A stretch of 55,374 nucleotides of DNA from Patescibacteria group bacterium (GTDB taxonomy: Bacteria; Patescibacteriota; Microgenomatia; UBA1400; PJMF01). A program made the position numbers and the translations under genes. Below the pieces are notes generated by a model that made no database searches, had not been told where the DNA came from, and saw only the letters and a list, made by a program, of their open reading frames with translations. Location: contig JAHDXH010000006.1 in NCBI GenBank assembly GCA_023382875.1, positions 1 through 55,374 on the forward strand. Direction: 5' to 3'. The stretch's first letter is position 1; each line of letters opens with the position of its first letter. Positions 7,264 through 14,741 of the stretch are shown here, in pieces.

Positions 7264-7605
7264 CTATTCAGCCGCAGTAGCTTCATAAACGAAAATTAAC
7301 CCGGTGAGTTCGGCGCTTTCGTCTTCCGAGCGCAGGTGCTGGAGGTAGGCATCGTAGACCCGTTCAGCTTCTTCCGGCGAGGGCGGATTGCCAACTTTTA
7401 CATTGGCATCAATCATGAAAGCATCGCCGTCTGTCCAAACGAGGTTGCCTGAGCCTGCCGAATCTTCGATGAGGTATACGTCTGACGGGATGCCATAGTA
7501 AACCTCGATTGAGACTTCTTGCCATTCGCCGGCAAGCAGTTCCTGCGCCGCGACTGGATAACCATCAGGGTCCAATCCGGCAAAGACAAAACGTTTTTCT
7601 GTCAA
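7264..7605 (-). CDS. hypothetical acidic protein, tandem paralogue B
   Basis: The 113-residue product starts at TTG 7605, six nt after AAGGAG. It is a diverged paralogue of the protein at 6747-7100: both begin with a basic pair and FVF/LFV, then GEW, VWTD-DAF, VG-PPsP and a final FVY. It is acidic and soluble. It is the first gene of the minus-strand pair, with a promoter at 7662-7689. Use of a non-ATG start with a strong Shine-Dalgarno contrasts with the SD-less genes around, which suggests acquisition from elsewhere. Confidence 0.8.
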   Translation of the reverse strand: MTEKRFVFAGLDPDGYPVAAQELLAGEWQEVSIEVYYGIPSDVYLIEDSAGSGNLVWTDGDAFMIDANVKVGNPPSPEEAERVYDAYLQHLRSEDESAELTGLIFVYEATAAE

Positions 7606-7661
7606 CTTACACTCCTTATATCAACTGAAACACAAAACCGCTCATTTGAACGGTCGCAAGT

Positions 7662-7689
7662 ATTATAACATATGGATTGATCAATACAA
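7662..7689 (-). promoter_or_regulatory. promoter for the acidic-protein pair
   Basis: On the minus strand TTGTAT (7684-7689), a 16-nt spacer and a consensus TATAAT (7662-7667). The leader of about 50 nt contains the inverted repeat ACCGTTCA/TGAGCGGT. Confidence 0.6.
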
Positions 7690-7787
7690 TTTATTAAGCC
7701 TATAGTCTTTGACTTTTATATGAATAAAATGTAAAATTCACGCGTTGTTTAACATTTAAATCGTCATAACCTACTGGAGGCAAACAA

Positions 7788-8399
7788 ATGACGAGTACGA
7801 ATACCACACTTTTTCTAGATGCTCTGATGTTGGGCAAGGTCAAGGGGTCAACTTTTAAAAAGGTTGACTTATCGAGAATGGATTTTTCCGGTAGAACAAG
7901 CCTTTGGGATGAGGCGATTTTGCCTGAAGTTAATCTTGTTCACACCGATATGAGAAGCACGCTTTTGCTAAATGCAGTCATGCATGGCGCAATCCTTCGG
8001 CACACGGATGTTGGTGTCAAGCCAGACAGTAGTTTATCTGTGTCTGATTGGAATGGAACCGATTTATCTGGGGCAACTGTAGTCAATTCGACTCTAACCA
8101 ACGGTGTGTTTAATCGCACTAAGTGGGTGAATGCGACTTTTGATACGGTTGCCATGTCGGGAGCGTACTTTAACTATGCCGATTTTCGAGGCGCAAAGTT
8201 CATTGGCGATATACTCTTCAGAGACATTGTTTTCGCTGGTGCAGATTTGCGCGATGCAGATTTGTCGAGGGTAGTTGTTCCTAGTTGGACTGCTTTTGAC
8301 GGTGTGCATGGTATTTCCTTTGATAGAGCCATTATGAATGGCAGCACCAAGATGCCTCGTGGTTTCAATCCTCGTAATCACCGCATTCAGTGGGCATAA
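7788..8399 (+). CDS. pentapeptide-repeat protein
   Basis: The 203-residue product consists largely of degenerate A(D/N)LXX-type repeats: VDLSRMDFSG, TDLSGATVVN, AYFNYADFRGAKF, AGADLRDADLSR. These fold as a right-handed quadrilateral beta-helix. Some pentapeptide proteins (Qnr/MfpA type) mimic DNA and protect gyrase, while others have no known role, so no specific function is claimed. ATG 7788 has a strong GGAGG seven nt upstream, unlike its core-gene neighbours. It lies in the GC-richer island, divergent from the acidic-protein pair, and ends in its own terminator. Confidence 0.85.
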   Translation: MTSTNTTLFLDALMLGKVKGSTFKKVDLSRMDFSGRTSLWDEAILPEVNLVHTDMRSTLLLNAVMHGAILRHTDVGVKPDSSLSVSDWNGTDLSGATVVNSTLTNGVFNRTKWVNATFDTVAMSGAYFNYADFRGAKFIGDILFRDIVFAGADLRDADLSRVVVPSWTAFDGVHGISFDRAIMNGSTKMPRGFNPRNHRIQWA

Positions 8400-8418
8400 A
8401 AACAACGCTACAACAGAG

Positions 8419-8450
8419 TCCCGACCTTCGCTGGTCGGGATTTTTGTTTT
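8419..8450 (+). terminator. intrinsic terminator
   Basis: TCCCGACC (8419-8426) pairs with GGTCGGGA (8433-8440) and is followed by TTTTTGTTTT. It ends the pentapeptide-repeat gene. Confidence 0.92.
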
Positions 8451-8456
8451 CCTTGA

Positions 8457-8462
8457 TATAAT
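8457..8462 (+). promoter_or_regulatory. consensus -10 element of ychF, leaderless pattern
   Basis: TATAAT followed by 6 nt and ATG 8469. The predicted start of transcription is the A of the ATG. There is no room for a ribosome binding site. Confidence 0.65.
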
Positions 8463-8468
8463 TCACCT

Positions 8469-9563
8469 ATGTCTTTATCTATTGGAATCGTTGGTTTGCC
8501 TAATGTTGGCAAATCTACTTTATTTAACGCCTTACTCAAACAACAAGCTGCTTTGGCGGCTAATTATCCTTTTGCTACCATTGAGCCCAATGTTGGTATT
8601 GTGCCGGTTCCAGATGAAAGACTGGCAGTTTTGGCTAAAATTGTTAATACCTCAGTGATTAAACCAGCTACAGTCGAATTTGTGGATATTGCTGGTTTGG
8701 TGCGGGGAGCTTCAAAAGGCGAAGGGCTTGGTAATAAATTTTTGGCCAATATTCGTGAAGCTAATGCTATTGTTCACGTAGTCAGAGCTTTTGCCGATAG
8801 TGGCATTATTCGAGAAGGGTCGACTAATCCTCAGGAGGATTTAGCTATTATTCGCATGGAATTGCAGCTAGCTGATTTGGCAACTTTGGAAAAACAACAT
8901 CCACCTAAAGGTAAAGCTGAAAAAGAAGAATTATTGCGTTTCGAAATCGTCCAGAATTTCATTAAAAGACTTAATAACGGTCAAAATATTAGGCTAAATA
9001 ATGGCGAATTATCAGAGGAAGAGGAATGGGTTGCCAAAGAATTGGGTTTGCTTACCTCCAAAAAGGAACTCTTTGTTTTGAACATCGCCGAAGAAGATTT
9101 GGGTGAAAACAAAGTTGATGGTTTGACAGAAAAATTTGCTACTGAACTTAATTTGCCCAAGGAAAGTGTAATTGTGATGTGCAACAAAATCGAAAGCGAG
9201 TTATCGAGTTTATCCGATGAAGATCAAGCTCTTTATTTAGAAGAATTGGGTCTAAAAGAGAGTGGTTTAGCTCGTTTGATTAAGTCTGCCTATCAAGTTT
9301 TGGGTTTGCAAAGTTTTCTGACCGCTGGTGAACTAGAAGTTAGAGCTTGGACAATTAAGCAAGGAGCCAAAGCACCTCAAGCAGCTGGGGTTATTCATAC
9401 AGATTTTGAAAAAAAGTTTATTAAAGCTAATGTGGTGAGTTTTGAGGACTTTGTTGAGTTTAGTGGTTGGAAAGGTGTCAAAGAAGTTGGCCGACTCCGA
9501 CTTGAGGGTAAAGACTACGTGATGAAAGATGGTGATGTGGTCGAGTTTATGATTGGCAGCTAG
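8469..9563 (+). CDS. ychF: redox-responsive ATPase YchF (Obg-family)
   Basis: The product has 364 residues, the normal YchF length. The P-loop GLPNVGKST is at residues 9-17, DIAGLVRGASKGEGLGN follows as the G3/switch region, and the fourth motif is NKIE instead of NKxD, the change that gives YchF/OLA1 proteins ATP preference. The C-terminus is a TGS domain ending in KDYVMKDGDVVEFMI. YchF associates with ribosomes and is involved in translation and stress responses. It has its own leaderless-type promoter. Confidence 0.96.
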   Translation: MSLSIGIVGLPNVGKSTLFNALLKQQAALAANYPFATIEPNVGIVPVPDERLAVLAKIVNTSVIKPATVEFVDIAGLVRGASKGEGLGNKFLANIREANAIVHVVRAFADSGIIREGSTNPQEDLAIIRMELQLADLATLEKQHPPKGKAEKEELLRFEIVQNFIKRLNNGQNIRLNNGELSEEEEWVAKELGLLTSKKELFVLNIAEEDLGENKVDGLTEKFATELNLPKESVIVMCNKIESELSSLSDEDQALYLEELGLKESGLARLIKSAYQVLGLQSFLTAGELEVRAWTIKQGAKAPQAAGVIHTDFEKKFIKANVVSFEDFVEFSGWKGVKEVGRLRLEGKDYVMKDGDVVEFMIGS

Positions 9564-9574
9564 GTCTTTTGTGT

Positions 9575-9655
9575 TATAATCCAGATTACAATATTAATTA
9601 AACTTGCTCATTCCGGCTAATTTATTAATCGGAATATCAAAGCTTAAGGGCAAGT
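9575..9655 (+). promoter_or_regulatory. rpsF promoter and structured leader
   Basis: A consensus TATAAT (9575-9580) starts a leader of about 85 nt. ACTTGC (9602-9607) pairs with GCAAGT (9650-9655), and within it ATTCCG (9610-9615) pairs with CGGAAT (9630-9635). The S6:S18 complex is known to repress its own mRNA through a leader structure with a conserved CCG. This leader sits in the right place and could be a variant, but I cannot confirm the consensus by eye. Confidence 0.5.
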
Positions 9656-9672
9656 ACAAGGAATAAGCACCT

Positions 9673-10071
9673 ATGTTAAAACTCATTGCGGATAAAGCCG
9701 CTAAAAAATACGAGTTTACCTATTTGCTTCCTGAATTTTATACCAGTGCTGAAGTGGCCAAAGCTGCCGCTGAAGTTGAAGAATTGGTAAAAAAAGTAAA
9801 AGGCAAAATTGTCTCCACTGAAGATTGGGGCAAAAAACCTTTGGCTTATAAAATTCACAAGGGTAGTAAAGCTCACGCTGAAGCTCTTTTCACTCATTTA
9901 GTGATCGAGATGGAAGCAAAAAATGCGCAAAAATTTGAGCGCGATGTTTATTTGAGCGAAAAGATTTTGAGACATCTTTTGGTCGTTGAAGAAAAAGCTT
10001 CAACTCCATTGGTCGAAAAATCATTCGATAAAGAAAAAGCTCCAGAAAAAGACAAGGAGACTCAGGAGTAA
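9673..10071 (+). CDS. rpsF: 30S ribosomal protein S6
   Basis: The product has 132 residues. The S6 ferredoxin-like core is seen in YEFTYLLPEFYTSAEVAKAA, then STEDWGKKPLAYKIHKGSKAHAEALFTHLVIE, then VYLSEKILRHLLV. The C-terminal extension is rich in K and E. S6 pairs with S18 on the 30S platform. It is first in the classical rpsF-ssb-rpsR order. Confidence 0.95.
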   Translation: MLKLIADKAAKKYEFTYLLPEFYTSAEVAKAAAEVEELVKKVKGKIVSTEDWGKKPLAYKIHKGSKAHAEALFTHLVIEMEAKNAQKFERDVYLSEKILRHLLVVEEKASTPLVEKSFDKEKAPEKDKETQE

Positions 10072-10168
10072 GATCTTTGTTAGATTTGTGCTTTAATATC
10101 TACACAGTTATAAAATGAAGCCTTAAGTTAAAGGCGGGCCCCACCAGGTGGGCACGAAAGGAAAAGAT

Positions 10169-10612
10169 ATGTCAGCAAGATCCTTAAATAGGGTAACCCT
10201 GATTGGCAACTTAACAAGAGATCCAAATCTCAGATACACACCAAGTGGTGCATCAGTTTGTTCTTTCGGATTAGCAACCAATCGTAGCTGGACTCCAGCC
10301 GATGGTGGTGAAAAACAAGAAAAAGCTGAGTTCCACAACATTGTGGCTTGGGGTAAATTAGCAGACATTTGTGGTCAGCTTCTTCACACCGGCGACAAAG
10401 TATATTTAGAAGGTAGAATTCAGACGAGAGATTGGAAGACAGATGACGGTCAAGATCGCAGAATTACAGAAATTGTGATCGAAAACATGATTCTTTTGTC
10501 TTCACGCTCTGGCAAAAACCCAGATGACTATGGCGATATGGCTGCAGCATCAACTGGTTCAGAACCAGAAGCGGGCGCTAGCGAAGATGTCTCCGATGAA
10601 ATTCCATTTTAA
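10169..10612 (+). CDS. ssb: single-stranded DNA-binding protein
   Basis: The 147-residue protein starts at ATG 10169 with AAAGGA upstream. An in-frame GTG at 10148 lies inside a leader hairpin and is not preferred. The OB fold begins with LNRVTLIGNLTRDPNLRYTPSG and continues to about residue 108. A disordered acidic linker follows and ends in the tip DEIPF, which binds partner proteins. Two small hairpins precede the gene (GCCTT 10120-10124 / AAGGC 10131-10135, and a GC-rich one at 10138-10153). Confidence 0.96.
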   Translation: MSARSLNRVTLIGNLTRDPNLRYTPSGASVCSFGLATNRSWTPADGGEKQEKAEFHNIVAWGKLADICGQLLHTGDKVYLEGRIQTRDWKTDDGQDRRITEIVIENMILLSSRSGKNPDDYGDMAAASTGSEPEAGASEDVSDEIPF

Positions 10613-10625
10613 AGGAAAATAAACA

Positions 10626-10850
10626 ATGGCAAGAAAAAAAAGAATTCGCTTACCAAAAATTGCAAAAATTGCTGAATCTCACATGTTTACATACAAGAGA
10701 GTCGGCGAGTTAAAACGTTACATTACTGAGCAAGGTTATATCTACTCAAGAAAAGTAACCTCTTTAACTCAAAAACAACAAAAGAGTTTGAGAACTGCTA
10801 TTCAAAGAGCACGTTCATTAGCTCTTTTGCCATTCACTCAAACTTTGTAA
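10626..10850 (+). CDS. rpsR: 30S ribosomal protein S18
   Basis: This 74-residue basic protein has the S18 signature YITEQGYIYSRKVTSLTQKQQKSLRTAIQRARSLALLPF. It binds S6 on the 30S platform. It lies 13 nt after ssb and is the last gene of the operon, before a terminator. Confidence 0.96.
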   Translation: MARKKRIRLPKIAKIAESHMFTYKRVGELKRYITEQGYIYSRKVTSLTQKQQKSLRTAIQRARSLALLPFTQTL

Positions 10851-10874
10851 TTTTAATTTAAAGTGAAATTAACC

Positions 10875-10907
10875 AAACGGTCTTCTGATAAGGAAGGCCG
10901 TTTTTGG
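10875..10907 (+). terminator. intrinsic terminator of rpsF-ssb-rpsR
   Basis: AAACGG-TCTTC (10875-10885) pairs with GAAGG-CCGTTT (10893-10903) and continues into a T-rich tail. Confidence 0.88.
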
Positions 10908-10918
10908 TTTTTGTAAGT

Positions 10919-11019
10919 TATAATATGTCAAAATCCATCGAGATTAAAATATATCTTGCTCGACCGATCGGTGACTCAATCCTTCATCAATATCGGTCTT
11001 ACAAGATAATTTTTAATCT
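10919..11019 (+). promoter_or_regulatory. promoter plus long hairpin leader before the TPR gene
   Basis: TATAAT (10919-10924) predicts a start near 10931. Positions 10942-10958 and 11002-11018 form an inverted repeat matching at 15 of 17 positions. After a 3x3 internal loop, GACCGAT (10962-10968) pairs perfectly with ATCGGTC (10992-10998) around a 23-nt loop. The whole 79-nt element lies between the promoter and ATG 11040. It could be a cis-acting RNA, or a small MITE-like insertion with terminal inverted repeats. Confidence 0.6.
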
Positions 11020-11039
11020 TAATAAATTAGTCAAATAAT

Positions 11040-11720
11040 ATGAATCACCAAACTAATCAACCTCATCATCAATCAGAAGAGTCGCGCGAACTCCAAGACT
11101 ACCAAGTTTCTTTGGAACTTGCTATCGATAGTGAATTTTCTTACGACGAAGCAGGGGATGAACTAGGTTTTAGCGAAGTCCAAGCGGGAAAAGCTTTGAC
11201 TTACCGCCAACTTTTTAAGGCTAGTAAAAATGGCCACTTTTTAGTCATGGCTAAACATGCTGCTTTAGCAGGTGTGGAAATTGCCAAGAATTCCAAACTG
11301 AAAGATGCTATGGCCATTCCAGTTTTCAATTTGGCCAAAGTTTATGAAGAAATTGGTGAACTTGAACAAGCTAAAGCCCTTTATGAAGAAGCAATAGATC
11401 ATATTACTAATAACCCACCTGCTCATCACAATCGACCAGCCGTCAAATTAGACTTTTTGCTTCATTTGCTGCTTTGCAAAATCCAACTCGGAGAAATTAC
11501 CTTAGCTGATGAGGTGGTAAAAGTAATCAAACAAATTGAAAATCAAGCTGATGAGTCAGACTATAATCGTAAAGTTTGGGCATCTGGTGGTTATTTGCGT
11601 TTGGCAGAAATTCTTAAAGATGCTTCTTACCTCGAGGATGCTAGAAAAATTATTGAGTCAGATGATCGCTTAGAGCTTAGAAATATAGAGTGGCAGGAAC
11701 TAGCCGATGAGTTAGAATAG
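11040..11720 (+). CDS. TPR-repeat protein
   Basis: This 226-residue soluble helical protein has at least one clear tetratricopeptide repeat at about residues 95-128 (AIPVFNLAKVYEEIGELEQAKALYEEAI) and weaker ones on both sides. TPRs mediate protein binding. The gene is 7 nt upstream of the CtpA protease, so it may be an adaptor or regulator for it (inference). No signal peptide is present, so it is probably cytoplasmic. Its leader is unusually structured. Confidence 0.75.
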   Translation: MNHQTNQPHHQSEESRELQDYQVSLELAIDSEFSYDEAGDELGFSEVQAGKALTYRQLFKASKNGHFLVMAKHAALAGVEIAKNSKLKDAMAIPVFNLAKVYEEIGELEQAKALYEEAIDHITNNPPAHHNRPAVKLDFLLHLLLCKIQLGEITLADEVVKVIKQIENQADESDYNRKVWASGGYLRLAEILKDASYLEDARKIIESDDRLELRNIEWQELADELE

Positions 11721-11727
11721 AATCTCG

Positions 11728-12972
11728 ATGAAAAATTTCAAACTAACTTACTCCAGACTTATTAACTTGATTATTGTGGTTTTAGTTTTTGTCTTGGGGA
11801 CGGTTATTGGAAGCAAGTATGGCAGTATAGTTAATTTTGATGCCAAATCAAAGCAAATCAAGTTTACGGTTAGTAATATTCAAACCCCAAGCGAAAGAAA
11901 AGATGTTAACTTTGGTCAATTTTGGGAAGTCTGGGGTATTTTGGCTGATGATTATATTGATAGTAGTAAGTTAAACGATCAAAAAATGGTGGAAGGTGCT
12001 ATTGGCGGCATGACTGCGGCTCTTGGCGATCCCTACACCATTTATTTGCCACCAGAGCAAGATAAAAGAGCGGCAGAATCACTAGCTGGTTCTTTCTTTG
12101 GTGTTGGTATTGAGCTTGGTTACATCGAAAAAACAGTTGGCGTGATGGCTCCGATCAAAGGCTTGCCAGCGGAAAAAGCTGGAGTTAAAGCTGGCGATAT
12201 AATTCTCCATATTAAAGATGAAAATAAGGGTTTGGATGAAGATAGCATTGGTTGGACCTTGCAAGACGCAGTCGACAAAATCCGAGGCGAAAAGGGCACT
12301 AAAGTTACTTTGACTTTGCTAAGACCTTCGGAAAAACCAGAGCCATTTACTGTTGATTTGGTTCGTGATCAGGTAGTTATTCCATCTGTCGAATTGACCA
12401 TGGAAGAGCAAGCTGGTAAAAAAGTTGCTCACATTGTTTTATCTCGTTTTGGTGAAAGAACTCATGCTGAATGGGAAGAAGTGGTCAAGCAAATTTTGGC
12501 TCAAAAATCCAGTATTGCTGGCATCGCTCTTGATATGCGTAACAACCCCGGTGGTTTCTTCGATGGAGCAGTGGAAATCTCAAGTGATTTTATTCAAGAC
12601 GGTGTGGTTGTTTCTCAGCAAGGTAAATTTACCAGTCAACCTTTCAAAACCACAGGTTTGGCTAGATTAAAAGGCATTCCAACGGTAGTTTTGGTTAATA
12701 AAGGCTCAGCTTCAGCTTCGGAAATCGTCGCGGGTGCTTTGAAAGACAACCTTAACTTCAAATTGATTGGTGAAAATACTTTTGGCAAAGGTACCGTTCA
12801 AGACCGTCGTGAACTCAGTGGTGGCGGTGGCCTGCACGTCACGATTGCCAAATGGATTATGCCAAAAGGCGAGTGGATTAATGAAAAAGGTATTCCTGTC
12901 GATGTGGAAGTGAAAGATGACTCTGCTACTGAAGCAGATGAAGTGCTCAATAAAGCAATCGAACTGCTTTAA
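11728..12972 (+). CDS. ctpA: C-terminal processing peptidase, S41 family
   Basis: The 414-residue product has an N-terminal membrane anchor at about residues 10-30, a PDZ domain at about 118-205 (GIELG, AEKAGVKAGDIIL) and the S41 protease domain. The Ser/Lys dyad is Ser329 in GSASASE and Lys354 in FGKGTVQ, 25 residues apart as in Prc/CtpA. The active site should lie outside the cytoplasmic membrane, where such proteases trim or degrade secreted and envelope proteins. Its last 4 nt overlap the end of prfA on the other strand. Confidence 0.95.
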   Translation: MKNFKLTYSRLINLIIVVLVFVLGTVIGSKYGSIVNFDAKSKQIKFTVSNIQTPSERKDVNFGQFWEVWGILADDYIDSSKLNDQKMVEGAIGGMTAALGDPYTIYLPPEQDKRAAESLAGSFFGVGIELGYIEKTVGVMAPIKGLPAEKAGVKAGDIILHIKDENKGLDEDSIGWTLQDAVDKIRGEKGTKVTLTLLRPSEKPEPFTVDLVRDQVVIPSVELTMEEQAGKKVAHIVLSRFGERTHAEWEEVVKQILAQKSSIAGIALDMRNNPGGFFDGAVEISSDFIQDGVVVSQQGKFTSQPFKTTGLARLKGIPTVVLVNKGSASASEIVAGALKDNLNFKLIGENTFGKGTVQDRRELSGGGGLHVTIAKWIMPKGEWINEKGIPVDVEVKDDSATEADEVLNKAIELL

Positions 12973-13940
12973 TCTTCACTCGAATCTAACTCGCCCAAAT
13001 CTTTTCCAGATTCAATAGCTTCACTAGTGGTTTTAATGACTTTGAAAAGATAACCTTCTAAAATATTTGGTAAGTCGTACCAAGATTCTTTAATGCGATG
13101 ATCGGTAACGCGACTCTGAGGATAGTTGTAGGTTCTAATTTTTTCAGCACGCATATTACGACCAATGGCAGAACGAGCTGCGCCTTCTGATTTGAGGCGT
13201 TCTTCTTCCTTAATTTCCCAAAGTTCAGCTCTGAGCATTTCAAGAGCAATGGCACGATTTTGAGCCTGTTTGCGTTCTTGACGTGATGCTACGGCAATGC
13301 CAGTAGGAATGTGGGTTAAGCGCACCGCTGAATTGGTTTTATTGACGCTTTGACCGCCAGCGCCACCAGCACGAATAAATTGCCATTCTAAATCTTCTTC
13401 GCGGATTTCTATGGCTTGGGGGTGAACCTCCGGTAAAACAGCCACAGAAGCGGTTGAGGTATGAATTCTACCCGCAGCTTCAGTGGTAGGAACGCGTTGG
13501 ACGCGGTGAACGCCTGACTCATATTTAAAGACGCTGTAAGGAGTAGGGAATTGTGCATTGAATTCTTCGTCATCAGAACGAACTTTGCCTTTAAATTTGA
13601 AAATCAAATCATCAATCATTTCCATTTTTAGACCAAGTAAATCGGCAAAACGCATGTACATTCTCTTTAAGTCTTCACCCCAAAGTTTTGCTTCATCGCC
13701 GCCTGTGCCACCTCGAATTTCGAGAATACAGTTAGTAGGTTGCTCACCGACTTTTGGTCCATCTTCTTGACTGGATTCAAGATCGCTAGCCAACTTTTCT
13801 AAAGTGGCTTTTTGTTCAGTGAGTGACTCAATTTCTTGTTTAGCCAATTCGCCAAGCTCAGGATCTGACAATAAAGCCTGATTTTCTTTAATCTGGTTTT
13901 CCAATTGGTCGATTTGATTTTGGTAGGGGTTAAAACTCAT
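12969..13940 (-). CDS. prfA: peptide chain release factor 1
   Basis: The 323-residue product starts at ATG 13940; the upstream in-frame TTG (13952) lies in a terminator. The catalytic GGQ is at 195-197 (RAGGAGGQSVNKTNSAVRLTH). PTT at 151-153 (RVQRVPTTEAAGRIHTS) is the PxT motif of RF1, which reads UAA and UAG. It is shorter than the usual 355-360 residues, mainly in the N-terminal domain. It converges on ctpA with a 4-nt overlap. Confidence 0.93.
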   Translation of the reverse strand: MSFNPYQNQIDQLENQIKENQALLSDPELGELAKQEIESLTEQKATLEKLASDLESSQEDGPKVGEQPTNCILEIRGGTGGDEAKLWGEDLKRMYMRFADLLGLKMEMIDDLIFKFKGKVRSDDEEFNAQFPTPYSVFKYESGVHRVQRVPTTEAAGRIHTSTASVAVLPEVHPQAIEIREEDLEWQFIRAGGAGGQSVNKTNSAVRLTHIPTGIAVASRQERKQAQNRAIALEMLRAELWEIKEEERLKSEGAARSAIGRNMRAEKIRTYNYPQSRVTDHRIKESWYDLPNILEGYLFKVIKTTSEAIESGKDLGELDSSED

Positions 13941-13953
13941 AAAGTTATACAAA

Positions 13954-13980
13954 AACTCAAGCTGTTTTGCAGCTTGAGTT
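13954..13980 (-). terminator. intrinsic terminator of rpmE
   Basis: AACTCAAGCTG (13954-13964) and CAGCTTGAGTT (13970-13980) form a perfect 11-bp stem with a 5-nt loop. On the minus strand it is followed by TTTTTG. Confidence 0.9.
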
Positions 13981-14000
13981 GATTATACATTAGCGGTTAG

Positions 14001-14339
14001 CTAGGCAGCTTTTTCTTCTTTTTTCAAAGAAATCTTTTGCTCAGCCAAGAGTTGTTGATAGGTTTTAGCTTCACCAGCTGGTTTTTCTTCTTTAACAACG
14101 TCTTTTTTCTTTGAGGCAGCGGCAGCTTGTTTGGCTTTAGCAGCTTCCATTTTCTTCAAGAATTTATCGACACGACCTTGGGTGTCAACAAATCTCTCTT
14201 CACCAGTAAAGAAAGGGTGGCATTTACTACAGATATCGAGTTGCAAAGAATCACTCATAGAACCAGAGACAAAAGAATTGCCGCAGGCGCAGGTGAAAGT
14301 AGCTTGATGGTTCCAATTTGGATGGATATTTTTTTTCAT
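14001..14339 (-). CDS. rpmE: 50S ribosomal protein L31, extended
   Basis: Residues 1-65 are a zinc-type (C+) L31: NIHPNWNHQATFTCACGNSF, then CSKCHPFFTG, with Cys17, Cys19, Cys37 and Cys40. The remaining 47 residues are an Ala/Lys/Glu-rich extension not found in ordinary L31 of about 70-80 residues. Zinc-type L31 can serve as a zinc store and is often replaced under zinc limitation. A palindrome sits at its transcription start. Confidence 0.93.
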   Translation of the reverse strand: MKKNIHPNWNHQATFTCACGNSFVSGSMSDSLQLDICSKCHPFFTGEERFVDTQGRVDKFLKKMEAAKAKQAAAASKKKDVVKEEKPAGEAKTYQQLLAEQKISLKKEEKAA

Positions 14340-14371
14340 ATTTTTGTTTCGCTCTTGCTTAATACAAGGGT

Positions 14372-14395
14372 TACTCTTTAAGAGTATGAATTATA
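14372..14395 (-). promoter_or_regulatory. rpmE promoter with palindrome at the start site
   Basis: On the minus strand TATAAT (14390-14395) lies just upstream of a palindrome TACTCTT-T-AAGAGTA (14372-14386) that would cover the start site. It could be an operator or the 5' hairpin of the mRNA. Confidence 0.5.
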
Positions 14396-14423
14396 TCACA
14401 GAAGGGGAAAAGGTTTAACCTAA

Positions 14424-14738
14424 TTAATCGTCGTAGCCCTCTTCGCCAAAAACCTCGCGCTCAACTGGTCTTTCATTTGGTTGGTCGATGTGGGGACCAA
14501 CTAAGGTACCTCGAAGGTTAATTGGGCAGGTTTTGCCATGGTATTTATTAGTATCTTCTCTTCTTTCTTCTGACTCAGGCTTAACCCAATCACCATAAAC
14601 ATCAACTTTTTTACCTTGTGGCTTACCTCTGTCCATCGGGTTATATGCATCTAGGTATGCTTGCCATTCTTCAGGGGAAGCATTTGGTCCGGGAACGGGA
14701 AGCTCTGAATTATTAGATGTTGATCTAGTTTCAATCAT
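14424..14738 (-). CDS. hypothetical protein
   Basis: This 104-residue, hydrophilic, Pro/Glu-rich protein contains PEEWQAYLDAYNPMDRGKPQGKK and an acidic tail. No membrane segment or known motif is visible. The start ATG 14738 has GAGG six nt upstream, embedded in the last codons of mgtE, so it is translated from the hisS-transporter-mgtE transcript. Family not recognised. Confidence 0.65.
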   Translation of the reverse strand: MIETRSTSNNSELPVPGPNASPEEWQAYLDAYNPMDRGKPQGKKVDVYGDWVKPESEERREDTNKYHGKTCPINLRGTLVGPHIDQPNERPVEREVFGEEGYDD

Positions 14739-14741
14739 ACT

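Noticed and set aside
6677-7605. Integron-type gene cassettes with attC sites
   Set aside because: Gene plus repeat units look cassette-like, but I see no paired GTTRRRY core sites or attC-type imperfect stems, and there is no integron integrase in the window.
13941-13952. TATAAC just upstream of prfA as another leaderless -10
   Set aside because: Only 3 nt separate it from the ATG, too close for the usual start-site distance; it is more probably part of the terminator tail region.
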